This document shows, piece after piece, positions 1-7,098 of a stretch of DNA of 64,000 nt; positions within the stretch are counted from its first letter, which is position 1; each line of letters begins with the position of its first letter. This stretch comes from CAVYHJ01 sp963768165 [NCBI: uncultured bacterium] (GTDB lineage Bacteria; UBP4; UBA4092). The DNA lies in assembly GCA_963768165.1 (NCBI GenBank), contig CAVYHJ010000013.1, positions 18,857 through 82,856 on the forward strand. Reading direction: 5' to 3'. Made by a program: the position numbers and the translations under genes. Below the pieces are notes generated by a model. That model made no database searches. It was given only the letters and a program-made list of their open reading frames with translations, and was not told the origin of the DNA.

Positions 1-211
1 TCAAGGGTGAATTTTCCACCCCGCCCATAACCCGCAGATTGTTTATCCCGGCAGATTGCAACAAATCCAATTCTTTCCGCAAACGAATTCTGCCATCTTT
101 CGTGGCCCCCAAATAACACCCATACCACATATTGGCACCGATAACGTAATAGGGTTTTCCGGCCAACTCAAATTGTCTCCCGTTAACGGCAATAAAAGGA
201 TTTTTCTTCAT
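1..211 (-). CDS. GH5-type glycosidase, N-terminal fragment (cut by window edge)
   Basis: The reading frame is open from an ATG at 211 to the window edge and gives 70 residues. The fragment runs from a short N-terminus into 'GRQFELAGKPYYVIGAN', then a WYG segment, then 'RKELDLLQSAGINNLRV'. This is the usual opening of GH5 mannanase/cellulase-like (beta/alpha)8 barrels, where a 'name-of-substrate strand' is followed by helix 1 and an arginine-bearing strand. The catalytic glutamates lie beyond the window. No signal peptide is visible, so it may be cytoplasmic. Its ATG overlaps the TGA of the upstream ABC-F gene (ATGA, 208-211), which points to translational coupling. The family call rests only on the first barrel strands and could be another clan GH-A family. 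Confidence 0.6.
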   Translation of the reverse strand, partial: MKKNPFIAVNGRQFELAGKPYYVIGANMWYGCYLGATKDGRIRLRKELDLLQSAGINNLRVMGGVENSPL

Positions 212-2205
212 AGACTCAAATCTTTCTGCCCTGCGCTGACATTTTCCAAATCCCGATTTGCCGTTTCCCATTGCTCATAGAGGGAGGGAATCAGGTGTTC
301 GAGTTTTTTTAAGCGTTCGGTAAGGGCTTTGGCTTTGTGTCCTTCGGTATATATCTTGGGGTCACAAAGGGTTTTCTCGACAGTCACTTTTTCTTCTTCT
401 AAAATTTTAATTTCCACTTCCAATTGTTGGACAATCTTTTTATGTTCATCGAGAATCCGGCGATGGGCGGCTTCCCTCTGTTTGCGTTTATGTTCCAGTT
501 GGCGTACAGAGACGCGTGACTCTTTGGGTTCGGATAAAACTTGCGGAGGAGGAGCAACGACGGATTCTTGCGCTTTACTCCTGATTTCCGGGTCTTTGGA
601 AAGTAACGCGGCTCTTTTTTTCAGGAAGTCAGAGTAATTGCCGTAATAATACCATGCCTGCCGTTCACGAATCTCGACAACGCGGGTAATCAATTGGTCG
701 AGAAAATGGCGGTCATGGGTGACCAGTATCAAGGTGCCTTTGTAATCCACCAAGGCGTTTTGAAAGAGTTCACGGGTTGCCGTATCCAAATGATTGGTAG
801 GTTCATCGAGGATAAGCAAGTTGTGACGTTCCAATAGTAGTTTGCATAAAGCCAGGCGGGATTTCTCCCCACCGGATAAAACTTCAATTGGCTTATCTAA
901 ATCATCACCTGAAAATAAAAATGCACCCAGCAAAGCGCGGAGTGATTGTTCTTTTACTTCGGTTTTGACGGAAGTAATCTCTTCCCAAATGGTTTTGGCA
1001 TAATCCAAATTGAGACGACTCTCCTGCGCGAAGAAACCCATCGAAACCCGTTTTCCCCAAATCACTTTCCCCGCACGCGGTTCTTCCCGACGGGATAGGA
1101 GTCTTGACAAGGTGGATTTCCCTGCTCCGTTCACACCCACCAGCGCGATTTTTTCTCCCTGCGTGATATTGAAACCGATATTTTCCAATACAGAATTATC
1201 GTCATAGCCATGCGAGAGGTTTTCCACGTGGATGACTTCATAGGCGCATTTGGGCGGTTCAGGAAAATGGAACTTAACGGTTTTAACTTCCGATTCAATA
1301 ACCACCCGTTCCATTTTTTCCAATTGTTTAATACGGCTTTGCACCTGAGTGGCTTTGGTATTTTTCGCGCGGAACCGGTCAATAAATTTATTGGTTTTCT
1401 CGATATATTCTTCCTGCCGCCGCGCTTCGGCTTCCAGTTGTGCCTTGCGGAGTTCTTTCTGTTCCAAATAATACCCGTAGTTACCGGAATAGATGGTCAA
1501 TTTACCCCGTCCCAGTTCCGCCGTAGAGGTCATCATCTTATCCAGAAACCGCCGGTCATGAGAGACGGTAATCAGGGTTCCGCGGAATTCAGAAAGGAAA
1601 TTTTCCAGCCATTCCATACTTTCCGTGTCGAGATGATTGGTCGGTTCATCCAATAACATCAAGTCCGCTTCCAATAACAGGATGTGCGCCAAGATAATAC
1701 GCATTTTCCAACCGCCGGAGAATTCCGTGCAATTCTTTGGAAATTCTTTTTCCTTAAATCCCAGACCGATTAACACGCGCGCGGCCTTGGACTCGAAGGC
1801 GTAACCGCCCAAATGTTCAAACCGTTTTAATGCTTCCGTATGGCGTTCTACCGCTTCTTTATATTCCCGGCTATCGGGCGAAAACTCACCCATGTGATGA
1901 TGGGTTTCGGTAATCTCATTTTCCAATCCCGTCAATCCCGATTTGGTACGAAGATAATCCATCAATGGCATGGGAGATAATTCCACAAGGTCTTGCGGGA
2001 GATAACCGATAATGGCATTTTTCGATTGCCGGATTTTCCCTTCTTCAAATTCCATGGTCCCGGCAATGATTTTCAGTAGAGAGGATTTACCGACACCATT
2101 GGGTCCCACCAAGGCGACCCGCGCGCCATCGGTCACCTGCCAATTGATTTTATCGAGAATGACCCGATCTCCAAACCCCAATGTTACCGATTCCAATTCC
2201 AACAT
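208..2205 (-). CDS. ABC-F family ATP-binding protein
   Basis: A soluble 665-residue protein with two ABC ATPase domains and no membrane segment, which defines ABC-F. Domain 1 has Walker A GPNGVGKSS (residues about 34-42), signature FSGG and Walker B LMLLDEPTNHLD. Domain 2 has GVNGAGKST, LSGGEKSR and LLILDEPTNHLD. Between them is the charged linker helix region, and the C-terminal 100 or so residues form a lysine/glutamate-rich coiled coil as in Uup/YdiF-type members. Known ABC-F proteins act on ribosomes (translation factors or antibiotic protection) or, for Uup, have been linked to DNA/ribosome maintenance; I cannot choose between these. An AGGA motif about 8 nt upstream supports the ATG at 2205. 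It is co-directional and overlapping with the downstream glycosidase fragment. Confidence 0.93.
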   Translation of the reverse strand: MLELESVTLGFGDRVILDKINWQVTDGARVALVGPNGVGKSSLLKIIAGTMEFEEGKIRQSKNAIIGYLPQDLVELSPMPLMDYLRTKSGLTGLENEITETHHHMGEFSPDSREYKEAVERHTEALKRFEHLGGYAFESKAARVLIGLGFKEKEFPKNCTEFSGGWKMRIILAHILLLEADLMLLDEPTNHLDTESMEWLENFLSEFRGTLITVSHDRRFLDKMMTSTAELGRGKLTIYSGNYGYYLEQKELRKAQLEAEARRQEEYIEKTNKFIDRFRAKNTKATQVQSRIKQLEKMERVVIESEVKTVKFHFPEPPKCAYEVIHVENLSHGYDDNSVLENIGFNITQGEKIALVGVNGAGKSTLSRLLSRREEPRAGKVIWGKRVSMGFFAQESRLNLDYAKTIWEEITSVKTEVKEQSLRALLGAFLFSGDDLDKPIEVLSGGEKSRLALCKLLLERHNLLILDEPTNHLDTATRELFQNALVDYKGTLILVTHDRHFLDQLITRVVEIRERQAWYYYGNYSDFLKKRAALLSKDPEIRSKAQESVVAPPPQVLSEPKESRVSVRQLEHKRKQREAAHRRILDEHKKIVQQLEVEIKILEEEKVTVEKTLCDPKIYTEGHKAKALTERLKKLEHLIPSLYEQWETANRDLENVSAGQKDLSL

Positions 2206-2298
2206 AGTTTTTCCTGTTAATTAAAAAACTTATTACACGAATATAGATTTTAACGTATTAACGCAGAGAGGGAAAAAAAGATATTTTGAAATGATGTA

Positions 2299-2655
2299 TT
2301 ACAAACGGAAAGAGCAGGCCAATAGGATGGTCAACACCCATAGAAAAGAGCCGAGAACAATCCCGGTTATGGCTTTATTTTTGCCCAAATAAAATCCATT
2401 ACTTTTTTTAATTTTACGCAGGGCGATAATTCCGCTGAGTACCGCCGCCGCGTTAAATATGATTCCCGTACACATAACCAAACCAGATATTCCCAAAATA
2501 GCCAACACTTGGGAGGTTTTTGCCAATTTTAAAACCTGTTTCCCGTTTCCGCAAACCGGACAAATCTCATCCAATTGGGGAATTTGGGTATTGCATTGAG
2601 GACATTGTATACTCTTCATCGCTCTATCTATAGTATCAAATAGACTAGTATTCAT
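2299..2655 (-). CDS. Zinc-ribbon, DUF4190-like small membrane protein
   Basis: A protein of about 118 residues. An N-terminal zinc ribbon (CPQC ... CPVCG) is followed by two hydrophobic segments, 'VLAILGISGLVMCTGIIFNA' and a C-terminal 'TGIVLGSFLWVLTILLA', with a basic linker between them. That layout is typical of zinc-ribbon proteins with a DUF4190 membrane domain, whose function is unknown. I chose the ATG at 2655, just after the stop of the upstream gene at 2659. A TTG lies one codon earlier, and an internal ATG 12 codons downstream at the start of the zinc ribbon is also possible. No clear SD is visible for any of them, so coupling to the upstream gene is likely. Confidence 0.6.
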   Translation of the reverse strand: MNTSLFDTIDRAMKSIQCPQCNTQIPQLDEICPVCGNGKQVLKLAKTSQVLAILGISGLVMCTGIIFNAAAVLSGIIALRKIKKSNGFYLGKNKAITGIVLGSFLWVLTILLACSFRL

Positions 2656-2658
2656 CAA

Positions 2659-3264
2659 TCAGAATTGATAAATAATGTCGTCCCCGGTACCCACTTGGGT
2701 TTGACCGTTATTTCCGGGGAGACCGTCCGGTCCATAACTGACAAGGGTAGGTTTAAAGAACGGGGAGAAGACAGGGTCGTTTAGTCCGGGATTGGTTAAC
2801 ACTTTCACGGTAAAGAATTTATAAGGGTTACCCCAGGGGTCAAGCGGAGAACCGTATTGGGAAGGTTGAACTGAACTTCCGGTCGTGCAGATATTGTGAT
2901 AATTGATATAGGGACCTTTCCAACTGGAAAAAGGAAAAATGGACGTTTGTAAAAAAGAACCGTCGGAATTGATAGCGAAAGGTATGGGTTCAGATTGAAT
3001 CTTATAATGAAGTACATTGCCCTGATAATATGTCCCTTTTCCCGGTTCATCACCCAGCGCCCGCAAGGTCACGTAATATCCCGTGTCCGTTTTCGCCATA
3101 GTTAGGGATTCAGAAATGGTTTTCATCTCTGCCTGTGCAGCGGTTGGTCGGGCATATCCCCCTTGAGGCTGTGCTTGATTCCCGACAAAGAATAATAAAA
3201 TAAATATGACCAGCATCAACCAGAATAACCAATGATAGAATTTGCGGGAATTATGGGTAATCAT
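2659..3264 (-). CDS. Type II secretion GspG-like (pseudopilin-like) protein
   Basis: An N-terminal membrane anchor (residues about 11-29) is followed by an extracytoplasmic domain. 'MAKTDTGYYVTLRAL', 'GSPLDPWGNPYKF' and 'SYGPDGLPGNNG' with a terminal GTGDDI segment match the C-terminal calcium-binding region of GspG/T2SSG pseudopilins. The canonical prepilin cleavage motif (G followed by FTLIE) is absent from the N-terminus, so it is probably not processed by prepilin peptidase in the usual way. The ATG at 3264 is used; a GTG at 3303 would add 13 residues without an SD. It sits directly upstream of the zinc-ribbon membrane gene. A damaged copy of its 5' end lies about 1.2 kb away at 4381-4543. 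Confidence 0.65.
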   Translation of the reverse strand: MITHNSRKFYHWLFWLMLVIFILLFFVGNQAQPQGGYARPTAAQAEMKTISESLTMAKTDTGYYVTLRALGDEPGKGTYYQGNVLHYKIQSEPIPFAINSDGSFLQTSIFPFSSWKGPYINYHNICTTGSSVQPSQYGSPLDPWGNPYKFFTVKVLTNPGLNDPVFSPFFKPTLVSYGPDGLPGNNGQTQVGTGDDIIYQF

Positions 3265-3335
3265 CTTGTCTTTTAGTATAGGGCAAAAAGATACACCTGT
3301 CACGTATTATGTTCCCTTATCGCTACAATTCGGTA

Positions 3336-3341
3336 TATAAT
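3336..3341 (+). promoter_or_regulatory. Candidate -10 box for the DUF4258/YgiT pair
   Basis: A perfect TATAAT lies 13 nt before the ATG at 3355. If used, the message would have a leader of only about 7 nt. No convincing -35 box is seen, so this is tentative. Confidence 0.3.
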
Positions 3342-3354
3342 AATATTTTAAAAA

Positions 3355-3669
3355 ATGATTGAGTTAGAATGGATATATAAAAAGATTAAAAGCGAGGAAT
3401 ATGATTATTCAAAGCATGGTGACCAAGAAAGACAAAATGAATATCTGTTAATTACCGAAATAGAAGATGCCATTCTTAGAGGAAGAATACTGGAATACTA
3501 TGAAGATACAGGTAGAGGAGAAAGTTGTTTAATCGTTGGTTTCACACAACAAGGAAAACCGATTCATGTAATCTGTGGTACACGAGGAGACCGATTGGTG
3601 ATAATAACAGTGTATATTCCCAAACCACCTAAATTTAAAACTCCTTATGAAAGAGGCGAAAATGTTTAA
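3355..3669 (+). CDS. DUF4258 domain protein (putative toxin)
   Basis: A 104-residue protein with the DUF4258 pattern: 'YDYSKHGDQERQ' near the N-terminus, 'IEDAILRGRILEYYED', 'RGESCLIVGFTQQGKPIHVI' and a C-terminal 'ITVYIP'. DUF4258 is related to RelE/HigB-type folds and is commonly encoded beside a YgiT-type zinc-finger protein. The next gene is exactly that and overlaps this one by 8 bp. The pair is therefore read as a toxin-antitoxin-like module with toxin first, as in mqsRA. Toxicity is inferred from arrangement and family only. The base composition is AT-rich. Confidence 0.75.
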   Translation: MIELEWIYKKIKSEEYDYSKHGDQERQNEYLLITEIEDAILRGRILEYYEDTGRGESCLIVGFTQQGKPIHVICGTRGDRLVIITVYIPKPPKFKTPYERGENV

Positions 3670-3913
3670 AACCTGTAGTTTTTGCGGTAACAAAAACTTT
3701 AAAGCCAAAAGTGTACAATATATTTATAAAAATAAAGATAATTTTCTCATTGTGAATAATGTACCTTGTGAAGAGTGTGAATATTGTGGAGAACAATATT
3801 ACCAAGCCGAGGTGTTAAAGAAGATTGAGAATGAATTTCTGGAGATTCATTCCTCCGGGAAAAAGACTCCCAAACAACTGACCGTGCCTGTCGAAGAATT
3901 TGTTGAGATTTAA
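3662..3913 (+). CDS. YgiT-type zinc-finger protein (putative antitoxin)
   Basis: An 83-residue protein beginning 'MFKTCSFCGNKNF'. Two CxxC pairs (CSFC and CEYCGEQYY) form the YgiT/MqsA-type zinc-binding domain, followed by a short C-terminal tail. The helix-turn-helix domain found in full-length MqsA is missing, so autoregulation by this protein alone is doubtful. The ATG at 3662 is preceded by AGAGG at a proper distance and overlaps the DUF4258 stop by 8 bp, so translation is probably coupled. An earlier in-frame ATG at 3647 lacks an SD. Confidence 0.75.
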   Translation: MFKTCSFCGNKNFKAKSVQYIYKNKDNFLIVNNVPCEECEYCGEQYYQAEVLKKIENEFLEIHSSGKKTPKQLTVPVEEFVEI

Positions 3914-3970
3914 TATTTAGTAATCAGCTACCACAGGAAGGTTTGATTGTGCCTTCTGTTCAGCGTTCCA

Positions 3971-4222
3971 TTAAGACATCCTTTTCTTCAATAGGACTGT
4001 CGCTTTGGCACCCACCTTCATTACATGAAAAAGTTTTTGGGGATATTTTTTTTCTCCAAGATTAACCGCTTCCAAGGGAGTTGCACCTAGAAAATAGTCG
4101 CCGGAGTCTACTTCAATGGCAACAAATTGACCTTGGGCACTGGTTTCTAATGAGGTGCGCAACCGTTCAGAGTAAATCCTTCGGCCTTGTAGTGCCAGGT
4201 TATGGTGTGTAGATACAGCCAT
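3971..4222 (-). CDS. Small conserved hypothetical protein
   Basis: An 83-residue soluble protein with the pattern 'LALQGRRIYSERLRTSLE', 'GQFVAIEVDSGDYFLG', 'TPLEAVNLGEKKYPQKLF' and a C-terminal 'HVMKVG'. I recall this layout from small proteins encoded next to aspartyl-protease or toxin-antitoxin-like genes, but I cannot name a function. An AAAGAGA motif lies just before the ATG. It is convergent with the preceding DUF4258/YgiT pair. The sequence looks like a genuine protein rather than a shadow frame. Confidence 0.6.
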   Translation of the reverse strand: MAVSTHHNLALQGRRIYSERLRTSLETSAQGQFVAIEVDSGDYFLGATPLEAVNLGEKKYPQKLFHVMKVGAKATVLLKKRMS

Positions 4223-4670
4223 TAGTATCTCTTTGTTTTACACTATGAACAAGTATATCAATTCTTATTGGTATAATCTAGATATTCCCTTTACTATAAA
4301 ATATTTTGTCATAATCACGGGAATAAAACGATTTTAACTTTATTGCAAAACATAAACACATGACTTGAACTCGAATCCTACTTGAGGCCGTGCCTGATTC
4401 CCGACAAAGAATAATAAAATAAATATTACCAGCATTAACCAGAATAACCAATGATAAAATTTGCGGTAATTATGCGTAACCATATTGTCTTTAGTATAGG
4501 TCAAAAAGATGTGGATGTCATGTTTTGGGTTCCTTGATCGTTATGATTTTTGCTTTTTTCCGTGACTCTATATTTTCCCTTGACGCACCTATAGGTTGGA
4601 TGTAATATAAAGCTAGTTAAGAACGGATAACGATGGACCGCATTTCAATAAATGAAAGGAACTTAATACT
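4223..4670. other. Intergenic region with a decayed gene duplicate
   Basis: About 450 bp separates the small hypothetical gene from the HAD gene. It is AT-rich and contains the duplicated fragment listed separately. An AAAGGAAC-type ribosome site precedes the HAD start at 4671. I see no other gene. Confidence 0.5.
4381..4543 (-). pseudogene. Truncated duplicate of the pseudopilin-like gene 5' end
   Basis: About 160 bp aligns almost without gaps to 3162-3324, which covers the start and membrane anchor of the pseudopilin-like gene plus its upstream region. Shared blocks include CCCGACAAAGAATAATAAAA and CAGAATAACCAATGATA. Substitutions and small indels are scattered through it and the rest of the gene is missing, so it is a relic. 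It is a direct repeat of 3162-3324 and, with it, brackets the toxin-antitoxin-like genes. Confidence 0.8.
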
Positions 4671-5531
4671 ATGGAAGATTCTATAAAACTTATAATATTA
4701 GATGGCGGTGGAACTATCTGGTACTCTATGGACATCCTTTGGAAACATTATCAAGACGCATTTGAAAAATTTAAGCTGCTTAGTCCAAAAGAATTTGAAG
4801 AAAGGTTTCCGTTCAAAGATGTTACGTTAATAAGTTCTTTACAAGCTTTTAATTCACGACGTAATATGCCTAAAGCACTATTAGCTATGTATTCCACCAA
4901 TACAAAACCGGATGATGTACTCCATAAAAGCGTTAATGGATATGAAGGCATACATCCCGAAGATTGTTTAAATGATCTTTATTCAAAATTTTGTGCTAAA
5001 AATTCTAAAATTGTTAATTTGAATCATGATATAGGCGAGTTCCTAGTCCAGGCTCTTGATAATTATGATGATAATAAATATCCTGAGTGTAATGGAGCTT
5101 GTGAAGGAATAAAACAATTGTATAATAGTGGTTATAAACTTGCCGTATTAAGTAATCGAAAACTTTCATCAACTGAAAGAATTCTAAAAAATTTTAAAAT
5201 CTTTGACTATTTTGATTATGTGGAAGCTCCGTCAGATTGGGCGGAACCCGTTAAAAAACCAGTAAACCAGATACTCCTTCGTTATAAAATTGATCTTAAT
5301 AATCCTATAGAAGCGATATTTATAGGAGACTCTAATCTTGATATTCATTCTGCCCATGATCATCTACTTTTTACAATAGCTGTGCGTGGAGGCATGGGTG
5401 ACGATATTGTATGGGACTTAGAACAACCAAATCCAGCGGAAAGAGTTGATTCATTAAAAGATGTTCCTAAATTATTGTCAGAAATCAGCCCGTCGTATCC
5501 AACAAAATACAAAAAACATTTCAAAATCTAA
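4671..5531 (+). CDS. HAD-superfamily-like protein with altered motif I
   Basis: A 286-residue protein with the HAD fold order. Motif I 'LILDGGGTIW'-like (D11, T15) is followed by a long helical cap region (about 30-140), motif II 'LAVLSNRK', a motif III lysine in 'AEPVKKP', and motif IV 'IFIGDSNLDIHSA'. In HAD phosphatases motif I is DxDxT/V, where the second Asp is the general acid/base; here that position (13) is Gly. The nucleophile Asp11 and the magnesium-binding GDSxxD remain. The protein may therefore not be an ordinary phosphatase, or may use another acid. It is low-GC and the first gene of the 4.6-9.1 kb island; an AAAGGA site precedes the ATG. Confidence 0.75.
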   Translation: MEDSIKLIILDGGGTIWYSMDILWKHYQDAFEKFKLLSPKEFEERFPFKDVTLISSLQAFNSRRNMPKALLAMYSTNTKPDDVLHKSVNGYEGIHPEDCLNDLYSKFCAKNSKIVNLNHDIGEFLVQALDNYDDNKYPECNGACEGIKQLYNSGYKLAVLSNRKLSSTERILKNFKIFDYFDYVEAPSDWAEPVKKPVNQILLRYKIDLNNPIEAIFIGDSNLDIHSAHDHLLFTIAVRGGMGDDIVWDLEQPNPAERVDSLKDVPKLLSEISPSYPTKYKKHFKI

Positions 5532-5562
5532 AAGGGTTCTACGAATCAATTGTAACACACTT

Positions 5563-6942
5563 TTATAAATCTAATTGTTTAATGGTACCACTTGAGATAA
5601 GCTCATTGATAATATGATATGCAAATTCTTCTTTTTCTTTCTTATTCTTACCAGATAGTCTTACACGTATTGAAACCTTACGAATTTCACTTTCTAAATC
5701 TTTACGTAATATTTTCTTATTTACATAATGCCATACTGCCTCTTCTGATTCAGCAGCAAGCATAACAGCTATTTCTAGTGGAAGGAAAATTTTTGCTGGA
5801 TACTCCACCCATCGAAATATTCTTGAAAACCAATTATGTAATTTCTCTGGATCCCTAAAATTAAGTTCTATGCCGTCACAAATCGAATGAGTATCTGGAT
5901 GACGAAATGATATTAGTGTATGACCTGGTGCTGAGCGAGTATATTTGGTCATCCATGATTCAAATGAAGGGACTGCGTAAAGTTGAAAGTTAGGATGTTC
6001 TAGTGCCTCAGCCAATAATTTTGCTGCTCTCTTTATGTATCTTTTTTTCTTTTCTTCGTCAGCTAATAAATCGATAGTGCCTTTTAAAGAGGAACTCGTA
6101 ATTTTGCAATCAAAGAAGTAGAGACGTTCTGCTTGATATTTTCGAGATAATAATCCATCATCAAAATTTACAACACGCCATTCATCTTTTTTGTTGATTT
6201 TTGTGGCGAGGGGGCTCTCCTGACCAATATTTAACCATTTAAGAATATAATCTGTTCCAAATCGTTCTAATGGATCAATTATTCCTGAACTGGTTGACAT
6301 GGTTAATGCGGTGCCTGATCCAGCTCTCGAAATAAAATTTGGCGCACCCTCATATATCTGTTTTGCAGAGACAGGATGCACTCCCACCCCGTATATACAA
6401 GCAGCATAATTTGAGAGATATAAAAGGCCATCCTTACTAGCTACACGTTTAAGTTGGGTTCGTATTGGTAATATGGTTCCATCAAATAATCCCTTGATTT
6501 TGAGTCGCAATTCAAAAGCACGCCATATTTGTTCAGGCTGTAAAAGCGAAACAACCCCGTTTATTAATTTACCTGGATTTGAAATTAAAATTTTTTTACC
6601 CAAACATTTCAAAACCCCTGTTGTTTCAAGCGCACGTAGTTCTGTGTTGTTTTGAGAGTTTTGAGATGATTTATATTCAAGTGAAGGAATATTTTCAAAG
6701 GAACGTAAATCCGACGGTGCTATCTCCGGCTTTTCTTTTGGGAGAGTGTGTATTCCTTCTGCAAGAGAATCAATAATTTTTTCTTGAGTTTTGCTATATG
6801 TTAAGTCATCCCACTTTTCATGTTCAGTAACAGAACGGTCTCCTATAACTTCATTAAGAAGCTTGGCTGTAGTTGACAATCCTACAGATTTTAATTTTTT
6901 GCATAACTCACCTACTTGATTTGAAAGTGGTTTATCTCTCAT
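5563..6942 (-). CDS. Uncharacterised 459-residue protein
   Basis: I do not recognise this protein. It has no signal peptide, membrane segment or motif I can name. The N-terminal third is polar and probably flexible (SSQNSQNNTE-like stretch around 90-100). The middle and C-terminal parts look folded, with 'GTALTMSTSSGIIDPLERFG', 'RLYFFDCKITSSS', and a basic helical C-terminus 'KNKKEKEEFAYHIINELI'. It lies convergent to the HAD gene (31 bp apart) and divergent from the membrane-anchored radical SAM gene, sharing its AT-rich composition. The start at 6942 has no strong SD. Its company suggests it belongs to the same island. Confidence 0.6.
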   Translation of the reverse strand: MRDKPLSNQVGELCKKLKSVGLSTTAKLLNEVIGDRSVTEHEKWDDLTYSKTQEKIIDSLAEGIHTLPKEKPEIAPSDLRSFENIPSLEYKSSQNSQNNTELRALETTGVLKCLGKKILISNPGKLINGVVSLLQPEQIWRAFELRLKIKGLFDGTILPIRTQLKRVASKDGLLYLSNYAACIYGVGVHPVSAKQIYEGAPNFISRAGSGTALTMSTSSGIIDPLERFGTDYILKWLNIGQESPLATKINKKDEWRVVNFDDGLLSRKYQAERLYFFDCKITSSSLKGTIDLLADEEKKKRYIKRAAKLLAEALEHPNFQLYAVPSFESWMTKYTRSAPGHTLISFRHPDTHSICDGIELNFRDPEKLHNWFSRIFRWVEYPAKIFLPLEIAVMLAAESEEAVWHYVNKKILRKDLESEIRKVSIRVRLSGKNKKEKEEFAYHIINELISSGTIKQLDL

Positions 6943-6981
6943 ATTCAGAATTTCTTTATGTAACGTTCTAGTTTAACATAA

Positions 6982-7012
6982 TTGAATAAAATTAATTTAA
7001 CTATGATATAAT
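6982..7012 (+). promoter_or_regulatory. Extended -10 promoter for the radical SAM gene
   Basis: TTGAAT (6982-6987) and TATAAT (7007-7012) are separated by 19 bp. The -10 is preceded by TGA, giving an extended -10 (TGnTATAAT). It points towards the start at 7099, leaving a leader of about 80 nt. Confidence 0.5.
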
Positions 7013-7098
7013 CCACAACATATTTTGTATATATGTCACGCTTGTATTTATTAACAGATAAAACTTAAAAAACTATATAGCGTTGGGTAAAGTAAGAA

